A stretch of 64,000 nt of DNA. Origin: Ardenticatenaceae bacterium. Its GTDB lineage: Bacteria; Chloroflexota; Anaerolineae; Promineifilales; Promineifilaceae. The stretch covers positions 1 through 64,000 of the forward strand of contig JACKBS010000019.1 in the NCBI GenBank assembly GCA_020634435.1, written 5' to 3'. Position 1 is the first letter of the stretch. Each line of letters begins with the position of its first letter. Position numbers and translations under genes: made by a program. Of the stretch, positions 41,764-50,391 are shown in pieces. The notes under the pieces were generated by a model. The model was not told the origin of the DNA and did not search any database. It saw only the letters and a program-made list of their open reading frames with translations.

Positions 41764-41830
41764 TACGGCTAGAACACACCTCTCCAGGGAGATGAACGAA
41801 GGATGACGGCCGTTTCCGGCATCTTCCAGA

Positions 41831-43696
41831 CTATTTTGACGTGATGCTCGATACCGCTTCAAGAATGTTGATCAGCGGTGGATTATCGGACGGTACGGCG
41901 CTTTGTATGCTGTGAGTGCCCCGAATGATCGCCTCGACTCGGGCAGGATTGCATTGACCGCTGTCTTTTTGCGCCTCAAGCAGCAGCGCCGCCAAGCCGC
42001 TCACCATGGGGGCCGCAAACGAAGTGCCGCGCCAGAAAGCATACTTGGTCACTGGCGAGATTTCCTTTACAAAACCAATCACGCTCGTCTCTTTGCGCTG
42101 TTGGGGAGTCAGGCTTTCATACGGCCGTACCGTGCAGCCGGGTAAATTGTCGCCGCCAGGAGCACGCACATCCCCTTTGTTGGAAAAACAGCTGCGCTCA
42201 CCATTGATGTTGCCTGATTCTACGGCAATAACAAATGGGTAGAGGGCCGGCACTTGGGCTGGCTTGGGCGTGCTCTGCTGCGCGGAATCATTTCCTACGG
42301 CGGCCACGATGATGGCTCCTTTTTTATGCGCTCTCTGGAGCAAGCAATAAAGTGAAGGTGCTAACTCGCTAAAAGGTTTACTGCCTGCCAAAGCCGCCTG
42401 CCGATCGGCTTCTTTTACGTAGATGCCCATGCTGAAGTTAAGCACCAGGCCGCACAAAATGTTTTCCTCGGGTACCCCTTCTTTTCTGTTTTTAGCCGCA
42501 AATTCATTAATCGCCTGGCAAACATTATAGATAAGCGTTTCCAGGTAGCCTTTATTGGAGTCGTTGAGCACCCGGTAAAGATGTATCTCGCTGTTTCTGG
42601 CCACGACGCTGGCCAAACTGGCTACAAACAGACCGTGATCACGGGCATCTGGTATTCCTTTGATTTCGTTGTGCACAACTTTTTGGATGAACGGGGAGGC
42701 CACATCATTTTGTTTTTCCAAAAAGTCATCGTATGGCGAAGAGTCAAAGACAACAATGCGGCAGTTTTTGCCGGTTTTGTTGACGGTTCTTTTGGTCAAT
42801 TCAAGTTGCTTAAATGCCGTACCTTCTAATTCACAGTCTGCCTCGGTAAAGACTGTTTTGAACAGATTGATGCCATTACGGGTAGGTGACACACGATCAT
42901 GCAGCGCCCATTGATTGTAAAAATCAGCTTTAACAGCGTGCTCTTGTTCCTGCCCGCCAAAGCCTTCACCGCTGCCAGGGAATCCCTCACCGCTGCCAGG
43001 GAAACCTTCACCGCTGCCGGGAAAACCCTCGCCGCTACCAGGGAAACCTTCACCGCTGCCGGGGAACCCTTCGCCACTGCCCGGAAACCCCTCGCCGCTG
43101 CCGGGATCACCTTCTAGCGTATCTTCTGGTTGGCCAATGCCATAGTTAGCGCTGGCGCAAATTTTGTCTTCCCGCTTCAACTTGAGCTGGTTCAAGACGT
43201 GTTCGACTTCGGGCATTGTGATTTGGCCGCTCTTTGGCAGCACGCGGAAGTGCCGGATTTGGAAATCGCTAATGTCCAACAAGGCGGGACGTGATTCGCT
43301 GATGAATGTGGGCGGTTCAGCGGGCGCCTCTGCACTGCTGGGCGCGGCCACATATTTGGCGGCTTCCGGGCGATCGACGTCATTGTTTTGTCTTTCGGGA
43401 ATTTCTGGCGGCGCTTGGAGAGCTGGGACTTGATAAAGAATTTCCGTCAGCTGAAAACCGTAGTTGGCGTTTGGCTCGTTTACCATACCAACCGCCTCTT
43501 GAATAGTGGGAAGCGTGCCGCCAATCAATATTTGGTCTTTGGCAAACTGCTTGCTCACCAGACGTTCTTTTGGCACATTGTCATTATTAGGTGTGCCGCG
43601 TGATTTTGACAAAAGCAGCCAGATAATAATGGCCAAGAGTACAACTACGATAACAGATAGGGCTGGCACTAAGACCCCACTTGAGCCAATAATCAT
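41831..43696 (-). CDS. Membrane-anchored subtilisin-like serine protease
   Basis: A 621-residue S8 peptidase. The catalytic residues are Asp318 in IVVFDSS, His354 in DHGLFVAS and Ser559 in GTSFAAPM; AAVGNDSA (about 465) carries the oxyanion Asn. Residues 8-29 are one membrane helix with Lys/Arg immediately after it (SKSRGTP...KER), so by the positive-inside rule the protease would face the cytoplasm. Residues about 197-245 are seven copies of PGSGEGF, a flexible linker. No classical propeptide or signal peptide is seen. GGAGGAG precedes the ATG. It follows the CHAT gene in the same direction. Confidence 0.87.
   Translation of the reverse strand: MIIGSSGVLVPALSVIVVVLLAIIIWLLLSKSRGTPNNDNVPKERLVSKQFAKDQILIGGTLPTIQEAVGMVNEPNANYGFQLTEILYQVPALQAPPEIPERQNNDVDRPEAAKYVAAPSSAEAPAEPPTFISESRPALLDISDFQIRHFRVLPKSGQITMPEVEHVLNQLKLKREDKICASANYGIGQPEDTLEGDPGSGEGFPGSGEGFPGSGEGFPGSGEGFPGSGEGFPGSGEGFPGSGEGFGGQEQEHAVKADFYNQWALHDRVSPTRNGINLFKTVFTEADCELEGTAFKQLELTKRTVNKTGKNCRIVVFDSSPYDDFLEKQNDVASPFIQKVVHNEIKGIPDARDHGLFVASLASVVARNSEIHLYRVLNDSNKGYLETLIYNVCQAINEFAAKNRKEGVPEENILCGLVLNFSMGIYVKEADRQAALAGSKPFSELAPSLYCLLQRAHKKGAIIVAAVGNDSAQQSTPKPAQVPALYPFVIAVESGNINGERSCFSNKGDVRAPGGDNLPGCTVRPYESLTPQQRKETSVIGFVKEISPVTKYAFWRGTSFAAPMVSGLAALLLEAQKDSGQCNPARVEAIIRGTHSIQSAVPSDNPPLINILEAVSSITSK
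42963..43109. repeat. Seven 21-base tandem repeats in the subtilase gene
   Basis: Each unit encodes the heptapeptide PGSGEGF on the minus strand; units differ mostly at silent third positions, so selection on the protein has maintained the heptapeptide. Copy number may vary between strains. Confidence 0.92.
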
Positions 43697-43818
43697 GATT
43701 CTCCTCCTAAAACTTTTCTCCCTGCAAACCAAAAAGCCCGTATGGGTAGCTACTTCACTGAACGAATTGTTTAAAGATTTTCCGTTACCCGCTTTATTCG
43801 TGGGTTAAAACGGTTGCT

Positions 43819-46749
43819 CTATAAATTCCCGGCATGGCCCACCAGGAAAAATGGTGCCCAGAAGTAAGGGTGTTGGTATGGATTTTGTGATGTTTGTGTG
43901 TTGTTCAGGAAGTCTAACTGAGCCTGCCGCAGCGCATCACCTTTGGTACGGCCGTTTAACATCTGCTCGTAAAAGTTTTGCATAAAAACGGCCGTTGACT
44001 GGTCTTCTACGGGCCACAAGGTAAGCGCCAACGAACTGGCTCCTGACGCCAGGAACGCGCGCATTAAACCCAGCAGTTCATCGCCACCGCTGATGACGCT
44101 GCGACCCGTTTGGCAGGCGCTCAACGTCACCAGGGACGCATTGAGCTTCAGGTTAAAAATGTCGAGCGTGGTTAGCCAGCCGTCGGCCAGCGCCAGGCCG
44201 GAAAATAGCGGGTTGTCGGGCCGGAAATCGGCATGGGTGGCCAGGTGCAAAATTTGACCCTGCTGAGCGGCTTCTCTGATGTTGGCCAACGTGGCTGCTT
44301 CTTCTAGCAGCATTTCCCCAGACCACAAGTTGCCAATGGCCGTCGCTTCCTGGGCGGCAAATGGCAACGCCCCGTTGTAGGAGTTGCCCACCGCGTACAG
44401 CTTGAGATTTTGATTGGTGTGATTACGGCCGTATTGAATAAAGCTTGTGCTGGGTAAATAGCTAATTTCATGCTCAGTCAGCAAAGGCCCATTTGGCCCA
44501 TAAAGGGCATGAAATGGCAAGTAATGCAAAAAGCCGTGCGGAATGATGATCAGCTTTTTACAGCATTGCAGCTGCTCGGCAACCGTGCCCAGCAAAGCAT
44601 TGTAAAGCTGCCGTAAGATTCCCTGGGCATTTTTGCTGAGCTGGTCAATTCGGTTGGGCGAGCTGTGCGGCACGGCATTCAGATTTAGCCAGAAAAGCTG
44701 TAGCAGCTGTTGGATTTGGCTCGGTTTGCTCTTCAGCGGATAGGCAGAAACTGTCTCACCCGTGATGACAAAGACCATCAATTCGCCCCTGGCCACAAAA
44801 AACTCCAACAGAATTGTTTCCGCATCAAGCTTGGGCTGAACCGACTCTGTTTGAATTTGCCACAGAGAAGCATCGGCTGTGTAATCAGCATTGCGGATCA
44901 GCAAATTGTGCCACAGGTGGGTGATGCGCTTTTCTAGCTGCTGCACCTTTTTCTGCGCTGTTTTTTGCTCCGAGGCCAGCGTTTTGTCGGTGAAATCTGT
45001 AGAGGTTTCGGTGCTTACCCAGCGGCGGTAGACGCTGTCTCGTTCTGCTCGTAGGCGCGTGAGTTCCGCTACCACAGCCTCGTCTTCCGGTGCGCGAACC
45101 TGAATGCCAATATCCAGACGAAACGCCAGCATCTCCAGCAAGACGCGAGATTTGGCTCTTTCGGCATAGTGCAAACTGGCTGCCGGTTCGTTCATTTGCA
45201 GGCAGAGCTGAACCATTTCTTCATAGATGAGATGTTTATCCAGCAGAAAATCGGAACGAAACTCAAGCATCAAGCGGCCACGCAGCTGTTCCAGGGCCAG
45301 AATTGCCTTTTCCATTCGGGCGCGTGCCAGCTGATAATCGGCTTCTTCCCTGGCCAGCTGGCCTAGCAGATGGTATGCCTGGTAAACAATCAGGGGCAGT
45401 TCATCCTGAGTGCCAATTTCCAGGGCGCAGTTGGCGTGTTTTTCGGCGGATGGGTATTCGTGCAGTTGCAGCTCGGCGCGGGCTGCCAGCAGCAAGGCGT
45501 GGGCGCGTTGCACACGCAGATTGTGTGTTTCAAAGACCGTCAAGCAGGCCAGGCTGAGCGCCAAACTTTCTTGAGGCTGCCCCTGAAGCAGGGCGATGGA
45601 GGCTGTTTCTAAATCGGCCGTGGCCGCCCACACCGCGTTCCCTTCACTGAGGAAGATTTGTTTGGCCTTTTGCAAGGCTACCATGGCCGGATCGTAATTC
45701 TGTAGGCCAGCGTGGGCGACCGCTTCGTTGAGGGAGCATTGGGCAACTTCAAATTGGGTGCCTAGCTTCGCAAAAAGATGGCGAATCTTGCGAAAGTTTT
45801 CTAGCACTTCAGCATAACGCCCAAGTTGCAGCAGGCAGTCGCTGATGTACAGCTCAATGAGGATGGCATCCCGATGACGGCCGTCTGATAAAAATATCGC
45901 TTGGGCTTTGTTCAGAAGCTCCAGCCCTTCGTTGTAGCGACCCAGAATGAAATAGGTGATGCCTAGCGTTTGCTCGGTTCGGGCAATTTCTGCCTCTTGC
46001 CCTGAGAGTTTTAGCAGTTTGACGGCTTCTTCAATGACCTGGATCGATTGTTGGAACAGGCCCAGATTGCGTAGCGCAATGGAGCGATTGTTTTCTACGC
46101 GGCCAAGAATATCGACGGACGCATTATGTTTGAGGTAAATATCTTTGGCTCTGTTAAACAGGTCCAATGCCTGGGCGTCGTCGCCCAGCCTCAGGTAAAC
46201 CAATCCCAAATTAACTTTGACTTTGGCCAGCAGCAACCATTCGCCATGATCGAGCAAAACTTTCCGGGCCCATTCACCCGCTTCTTTTGCCTCATCGTAA
46301 CGGCCTAAGTGGGCCAGGGGCGTTAGTTTGGCGTAATTGCAGCCCGCCTGGTTAACCAGATGGTTTTTGGCCTTGTAAATTTCCGCTGCTTGATCATAAA
46401 GCGTGATCGCTTCCTGGTATTTACCCAGACCACCGTAAGCATATGCGTTGGCCTGGGCACGGAAACCCAGAGCACGGTACCAATCATTTTGCGCGATTTG
46501 GCCAAAATCCAGGAGCAGATCAGAAATTTGCAGGCAGGTGTGAATATTACTGCGCAAAAAATAGTCGGATTTCTCTTTGAGTAAATCAGCAACAGCGTCT
46601 TGTTTTTCCTGGTCTAGCTGAAAGACGATCTGCTCAAGGAATGATTTTTGCGCGTAATCGGGCAACGCAAACAAAGACGCCACCACCTGCTCCGGTGTGA
46701 GCGCCTGCACATCGTCATAAACCTCTGTTTGGTTTAAGCTCAGAACCAT
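43819..46749 (-). CDS. TPR-CHAT caspase-like protease
   Basis: A 976-residue protein. About 70-480 are tetratricopeptide-like repeats (for example YRALGFRAQANAYAYGGLGKYQEA), a stretch of coiled coil lies at 550-640, and the C-terminal CHAT domain has the caspase-type dyad His839 in LHLATHADF and Cys879 in VTLSACQTG. CHAT proteases are caspase relatives that cleave protein targets on activation. It has no membrane segment and should be cytoplasmic. It lies between the anti-sigma-like gene and the subtilase in the same direction, with about 20 bases to the former and 122 to the latter. Confidence 0.9.
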   Translation of the reverse strand: MVLSLNQTEVYDDVQALTPEQVVASLFALPDYAQKSFLEQIVFQLDQEKQDAVADLLKEKSDYFLRSNIHTCLQISDLLLDFGQIAQNDWYRALGFRAQANAYAYGGLGKYQEAITLYDQAAEIYKAKNHLVNQAGCNYAKLTPLAHLGRYDEAKEAGEWARKVLLDHGEWLLLAKVKVNLGLVYLRLGDDAQALDLFNRAKDIYLKHNASVDILGRVENNRSIALRNLGLFQQSIQVIEEAVKLLKLSGQEAEIARTEQTLGITYFILGRYNEGLELLNKAQAIFLSDGRHRDAILIELYISDCLLQLGRYAEVLENFRKIRHLFAKLGTQFEVAQCSLNEAVAHAGLQNYDPAMVALQKAKQIFLSEGNAVWAATADLETASIALLQGQPQESLALSLACLTVFETHNLRVQRAHALLLAARAELQLHEYPSAEKHANCALEIGTQDELPLIVYQAYHLLGQLAREEADYQLARARMEKAILALEQLRGRLMLEFRSDFLLDKHLIYEEMVQLCLQMNEPAASLHYAERAKSRVLLEMLAFRLDIGIQVRAPEDEAVVAELTRLRAERDSVYRRWVSTETSTDFTDKTLASEQKTAQKKVQQLEKRITHLWHNLLIRNADYTADASLWQIQTESVQPKLDAETILLEFFVARGELMVFVITGETVSAYPLKSKPSQIQQLLQLFWLNLNAVPHSSPNRIDQLSKNAQGILRQLYNALLGTVAEQLQCCKKLIIIPHGFLHYLPFHALYGPNGPLLTEHEISYLPSTSFIQYGRNHTNQNLKLYAVGNSYNGALPFAAQEATAIGNLWSGEMLLEEAATLANIREAAQQGQILHLATHADFRPDNPLFSGLALADGWLTTLDIFNLKLNASLVTLSACQTGRSVISGGDELLGLMRAFLASGASSLALTLWPVEDQSTAVFMQNFYEQMLNGRTKGDALRQAQLDFLNNTQTSQNPYQHPYFWAPFFLVGHAGNL

Positions 46750-46771
46750 GTTGTTTTTCTTCGATACGTCG

Positions 46772-47359
46772 TTAAATCAATAAATCCTGTACGTGAATTT
46801 CCATCTCAGGGCCGGAGAGGGTCAGTTCATAGGTGCCTGCTTCCAGTTTGGCAAAGGTAAAGTTGCCTAGTTCGTCGAGCGTTACGGCCGTTACTACCGC
46901 ATCACCCTGTAACAGCTTTACTTCCACTGATTCCGTCTCGATACCCAACACTAGCCCTAGTATCGACTTGCGCCCCGGATGTTCCGGATCATCCTGGACT
47001 TCCAACGAGAGCTGGGCGTCGCCTGCTTCATACATAAGCGGTCCGCTGTCGCTGCCGCGCACGGCAAAAGCAGGCTGGCCCAGCATGTTTCTTGTTTGTC
47101 CGCCGCTGGGAATGCGTTTCGCAATCCAAACTTTGATTCGTGCAGCCGTTGAAGGTTGGAGGGAAACGGCCGTTTCCGCCAAAAATTCTTCTAACTGGGC
47201 AATATCTCGTGTGCAAAGTGGGCAAATGGCTAAATGATCGGCAATAGGTTGTGCGGCCGTTTCCGCTAGCAGCCCTAAATGAAAATTGCCTAACGTTGCG
47301 CTGTCGGGACAGGATATTCGGTAGAGTGCAGCTTTGAGACTGTCATCCATTTGCGCCAT
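46772..47359 (-). CDS. Zinc-finger anti-sigma-like protein with C-terminal beta-sandwich
   Basis: A 195-residue soluble protein. The N-terminal HLAICPLC motif (His42, Cys46, Cys49) is the zinc-binding H-x3-C-x2-C of ZAS anti-sigma factors. The C-terminal part (about 110-195), with LGIETESVEVKLLQGDAVVTAVTLDELGNFTFAKLEAGTYELTL, resembles a carboxypeptidase-regulatory-like beta-sandwich. There is no transmembrane segment, so unlike most ECF anti-sigmas it would act in the cytoplasm. It immediately follows the sigma-like gene and precedes the CHAT gene. Confidence 0.72.
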   Translation of the reverse strand: MAQMDDSLKAALYRISCPDSATLGNFHLGLLAETAAQPIADHLAICPLCTRDIAQLEEFLAETAVSLQPSTAARIKVWIAKRIPSGGQTRNMLGQPAFAVRGSDSGPLMYEAGDAQLSLEVQDDPEHPGRKSILGLVLGIETESVEVKLLQGDAVVTAVTLDELGNFTFAKLEAGTYELTLSGPEMEIHVQDLLI

Positions 47360-47570
47360 AGTTGTTACTCCTCTTCATTGCGCCCTAAAAAATGCGTTTC
47401 TTCTCGCAAATTACGCAACCCGGTGACAAAAAAGGGAATTCTCCTATAGGGAGTATTTCTGTCATCGTCGGGTAATTGGCAGCTTTGACGCCAACCTTTT
47501 TGGCAAAACTTTCTGCCAATTACACAGCACCCGTGGCTGTTGTTTCCATAAACGAAGGTTGCGCCATTTT

Positions 47571-48299
47571 TCACGCATCATCCAAAAATTGCCGAAATTC
47601 ATCGCTGCGCCGAACCCGCGCCAGGAAGTTGTCCTTGGTCCGCGAAACATCCCGCACGTCCTCAAATTGGTTCGGATACAGATCAAAAATTTCGCGCGGT
47701 TTTAAATCCAAGACAAAGTAGCCAAAGATTGCCGCGTCCTCTTTTTCTGAGTTACTCAACGATTGCAGCTTTTGCCACAGCAGTTCCTGCATTTCTTGCC
47801 GCGCCACCTCGCGCTCTGGCGGCAAACTGTTGCCCATTAGCGTGGCAAACGGATCAAACTCTTCCGCCCCATTGTCAGAATGAGCCGCGCGGTCCCACAA
47901 GTGCGCCTGCTCCTTCCAGCGGGCAAAATCAACCATCACAGCGTTGGTACACATCTGCAAATAGCGCAGCAGCGATTTTAGATCAGGGAATTTGGCGAAG
48001 TTTTCAGCGGGGATACCTTGCCACATCTTTTCGAAGGCGCGATTCATGAAATAATCGGCTTCCTCACCGAGGCCAGAATAAAGCGCGTGGCGCATGACCC
48101 AGGAAAGAACCAGCTTGTGATACCGTTCATATAGGCAGCTCCAGGCAAGCTCATTGCTGTGCACAAAAGCGCGCCGAAACAGCTCGTAACAAAATCTTGG
48201 GTCGTGTTCTTTTTGGGCAAAAAACCGTTCGCTTTCCCGGTGACACCGATCGCACAAACTTCGCAAGGACAGCAAACCGACTTCATCATTGGTGGACAT
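47571..48299 (-). CDS. ECF-like sigma factor
   Basis: A 242-residue sigma-70-family protein. Region 2 is evident around 50-125 (LYERYHKLVLSWVMRHALYSGLGEEADYFMNRAFEKMW...FAKFPDLKSLLRYLQMCTNAVMVDFAR). The region 4 HTH near 185-225 (LDLKPREIFDLYP) is degenerate. A Cys/His motif CDRCHRE near the N-terminus could bind zinc. It is first in the cluster and presumably controls the downstream genes. Its promoter target is unknown. The 47360-47570 gap holds no obvious gene. Confidence 0.8.
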   Translation of the reverse strand: MSTNDEVGLLSLRSLCDRCHRESERFFAQKEHDPRFCYELFRRAFVHSNELAWSCLYERYHKLVLSWVMRHALYSGLGEEADYFMNRAFEKMWQGIPAENFAKFPDLKSLLRYLQMCTNAVMVDFARWKEQAHLWDRAAHSDNGAEEFDPFATLMGNSLPPEREVARQEMQELLWQKLQSLSNSEKEDAAIFGYFVLDLKPREIFDLYPNQFEDVRDVSRTKDNFLARVRRSDEFRQFLDDA

Positions 48300-48480
48300 A
48301 GGACTTCGTGGTGATGGTAGAAGCGTTTACAGGTAAATTGTAGGTGGATTGTAGGTGCGTTGTCTCGTTCATTGTACCTGATTTTGCGGCGGTTCGTGCA
48401 GTCAAATGCAACGAATTTGCGATAACCAGATTACAGATAGGCAGTAATTGGGCGATTTTTGGGGAAAACGGCCGTATCGC

Positions 48481-49086
48481 TTAACCACCTAGCCAATTTT
48501 TAATGGCCGGTCGGGTCGTTTGCCAATTTGTGTGGTGTAGTCCGGCCAGGCCAACGGCCGTTGCCCCAACCACATTCTCGGCCACATCATCCACAAACAG
48601 GGCTTGGGCTGGAGCGACACCCAATTGCGACAGGGCCAGTTGGTAGATGGCGGCATCTGGCTTGAGCAAGCCCACATCGTTGCTCAAAATGACGCTGCTA
48701 AACCGGGCAAACTCGGGCAGGTTGGTCCGCAGCCAGTCAGCATGAATGGCGTTGGTGTTGCTGATGATCCCTACCTTCACGTCTGGCCGGGCGGCCAGGC
48801 TGCTGGCAAAAGCCAGAGCCGATTCGTTGCGCTGCTGGGTGCTGCAAAATGCAGCGGCTGTAGTGTCATAGGTGGCAGAACCGCCAAAAGTGTCTGTGAG
48901 CTGTCTGTAAAAACCTGGCCCGCCGAGCTGGCCCGTGCCCAATTCGGTCTCAAAATCGCGGCAGTAGGCAATTAAGTCATTGCTGGAAATGTTGAAAAGG
49001 TTGGCAACGGCCGTAAACATCCCTGGTCCGTCGTAATGCACCAGCACATTGCCCAAATCAAAAATCACCGCTTTCTGACTTTCCAC
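48481..49086 (-). CDS. HAD-superfamily hydrolase
   Basis: A 201-residue haloacid-dehalogenase-like hydrolase. Motif I is [14 protein letters not shown] (7-20, without the second Asp of phosphatases), motif II is IISNTNA, then [11 protein letters not shown] with the catalytic Lys, and [10 protein letters not shown] is motif IV. The GTG at 49086 lies in a family A repeat arm. The missing second Asp favours an epoxide-hydrolase-N/DUF-like or phosphatase role, and no substrate can be assigned. Confidence 0.85.
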   Translation of the reverse strand: MESQKAVIFDLGNVLVHYDGPGMFTAVANLFNISSNDLIAYCRDFETELGTGQLGGPGFYRQLTDTFGGSATYDTTAAAFCSTQQRNESALAFASSLAARPDVKVGIISNTNAIHADWLRTNLPEFARFSSVILSNDVGLLKPDAAIYQLALSQLGVAPAQALFVDDVAENVVGATAVGLAGLHHTNWQTTRPAIKNWLGG

Positions 49087-49190
49087 TTTTCACTTCCCAC
49101 TTTTTACGTCTGCTTTCTGCCTCTGCTAAAATTGTACCGAGCGACGGCCGTTCCTGCTATCGCTACCAACCAACACAATGGAGAAACCAG

Positions 49191-50165
49191 ATGGCCTTTT
49201 TTGATTTGCCCCTCAACGAACTGCAAAAATATTTACCCCCACGCCAGGAACCGGATGATTTTGATGCATTCTGGCAAATGACGCTGGCCGAAACGGCCGA
49301 ATTTCCCCTCAATGCCCGCTTTGAACCGGTAGACGAAGGACTGCAAACCATCGACACTTACGATGTGACCTTTGCCGGATTTGGTGGTCAGCCGATCAAA
49401 GGCTGGTTTTTGCTGCCGCGCCAGCGCTCAGGGCCGCTGCCGTGTGTGGTGCAGTACCTGGGCTACAGCGGTGGACGCGGCTTTTTGATGAACTGGCTCG
49501 GTTGGCCTAGCCTTGGCTTTGCCTGCCTGGTGATGGACACGCGCGGCCAGGGATGGGTGCAGCACAGCCCTGGTGAGACGGTGGATGTGGCCCCGCAGGG
49601 CACCGCTTCTCACGTGCCGGGCTTTATGACGCAAGGGATTCTGGACCCGCATACTTACTACTACCGCCGCGTTTTTACCGATGCAGTACGCGCCCTGGAA
49701 ACCGCCCGCCAGCATGAAGCTGTCGATCCGGCACGAATGGCCATCACCGGGGGCAGCCAGGGTGGGGGAATTACGTTGGCGGTGGCGGGGTTGGATACGG
49801 CCGTTGCTGTTGCCATGCCCGATGTGCCTTTCTTGTGCCATTACCGACGCGCCACGGAAATCATTGATCGGGACCCGTACAACGAAATCGCTCGCTACTG
49901 CGTGGCCCACCGCGACCAGGTGGAGACCGTTTTCGACACCCTCTCTTACTTCGATGGGGTCAATTTTGCCGCCCGAGCCAAGGCCCAGGCGCTGTTTTCG
50001 GTGGGGTTGATGGATGATATTTGTCCGCCCAGCACGGTCTATGCAGCGTACAACCACTATGCCGGGCCAAAGGAGATGGCCGTCTACAGCTATAACAACC
50101 ACGAAGGCGGCGGCCCCTTCCAGCAGCGCAAACAGGCCCAACTGCTGCGCGACCTCTGGCTGTAG
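49191..50165 (+). CDS. Acetyl xylan esterase / cephalosporin-C deacetylase (CE7)
   Basis: A 324-residue AXE1-family esterase. It has the nucleophile in GGSQGGG (about 187-193), acid Asp in [14 protein letters not shown], and His in NNHEGGG near the C-terminus. It also carries the RGQG motif (VMDTRGQGW) characteristic of CE7. There is no signal peptide, as is usual for CE7 enzymes, which deacetylate xylo-oligosaccharides or small acetylated compounds. The stop TAG is the first three bases of the outer arm of the nested palindrome. Confidence 0.9.
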   Translation: MAFFDLPLNELQKYLPPRQEPDDFDAFWQMTLAETAEFPLNARFEPVDEGLQTIDTYDVTFAGFGGQPIKGWFLLPRQRSGPLPCVVQYLGYSGGRGFLMNWLGWPSLGFACLVMDTRGQGWVQHSPGETVDVAPQGTASHVPGFMTQGILDPHTYYYRRVFTDAVRALETARQHEAVDPARMAITGGSQGGGITLAVAGLDTAVAVAMPDVPFLCHYRRATEIIDRDPYNEIARYCVAHRDQVETVFDTLSYFDGVNFAARAKAQALFSVGLMDDICPPSTVYAAYNHYAGPKEMAVYSYNNHEGGGPFQQRKQAQLLRDLWL

Positions 50166-50391
50166 CCGCGGTTTCCTGCTGCGCTCTTGTTTGGTATGGG
50201 TAAGGTTCTTGCCGTGGGGTCCTTGCGGGATGCTTCACAGCCTGCCCTGAGCAACGCGAACGGGTTCAGCATGACACTTCAAGGTCAGTTGTCATGCTGA
50301 GGTCCTCCGAAGCATCCCGCCCGCTTGATTACCAGGAAACGAAGGTAAAAATGAACGCTTACCACATTTCGCGGTAAGAAACCGCGGCTAC
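50163..50391. repeat. Nested palindromes containing both flanking stop codons
   Basis: Outer arms TAGCCGCGGTTTC (50163-50175) and GAAACCGCGGCTA (50379-50391). Inner arms GCGGGATGCTTC (about 50227) and GAAGCATCCCGC (about 50309), plus CAGCATGAC/GTCATGCTG. The outer arms provide the TAG stop of the esterase on one strand and of aroC on the other. Confidence 0.85.

Noticed and set aside
42963..43109. Short tandem repeats as a possible CRISPR array
   Set aside because: Units are 21 bases, directly tandem without spacers, and keep a coding frame in the subtilase.
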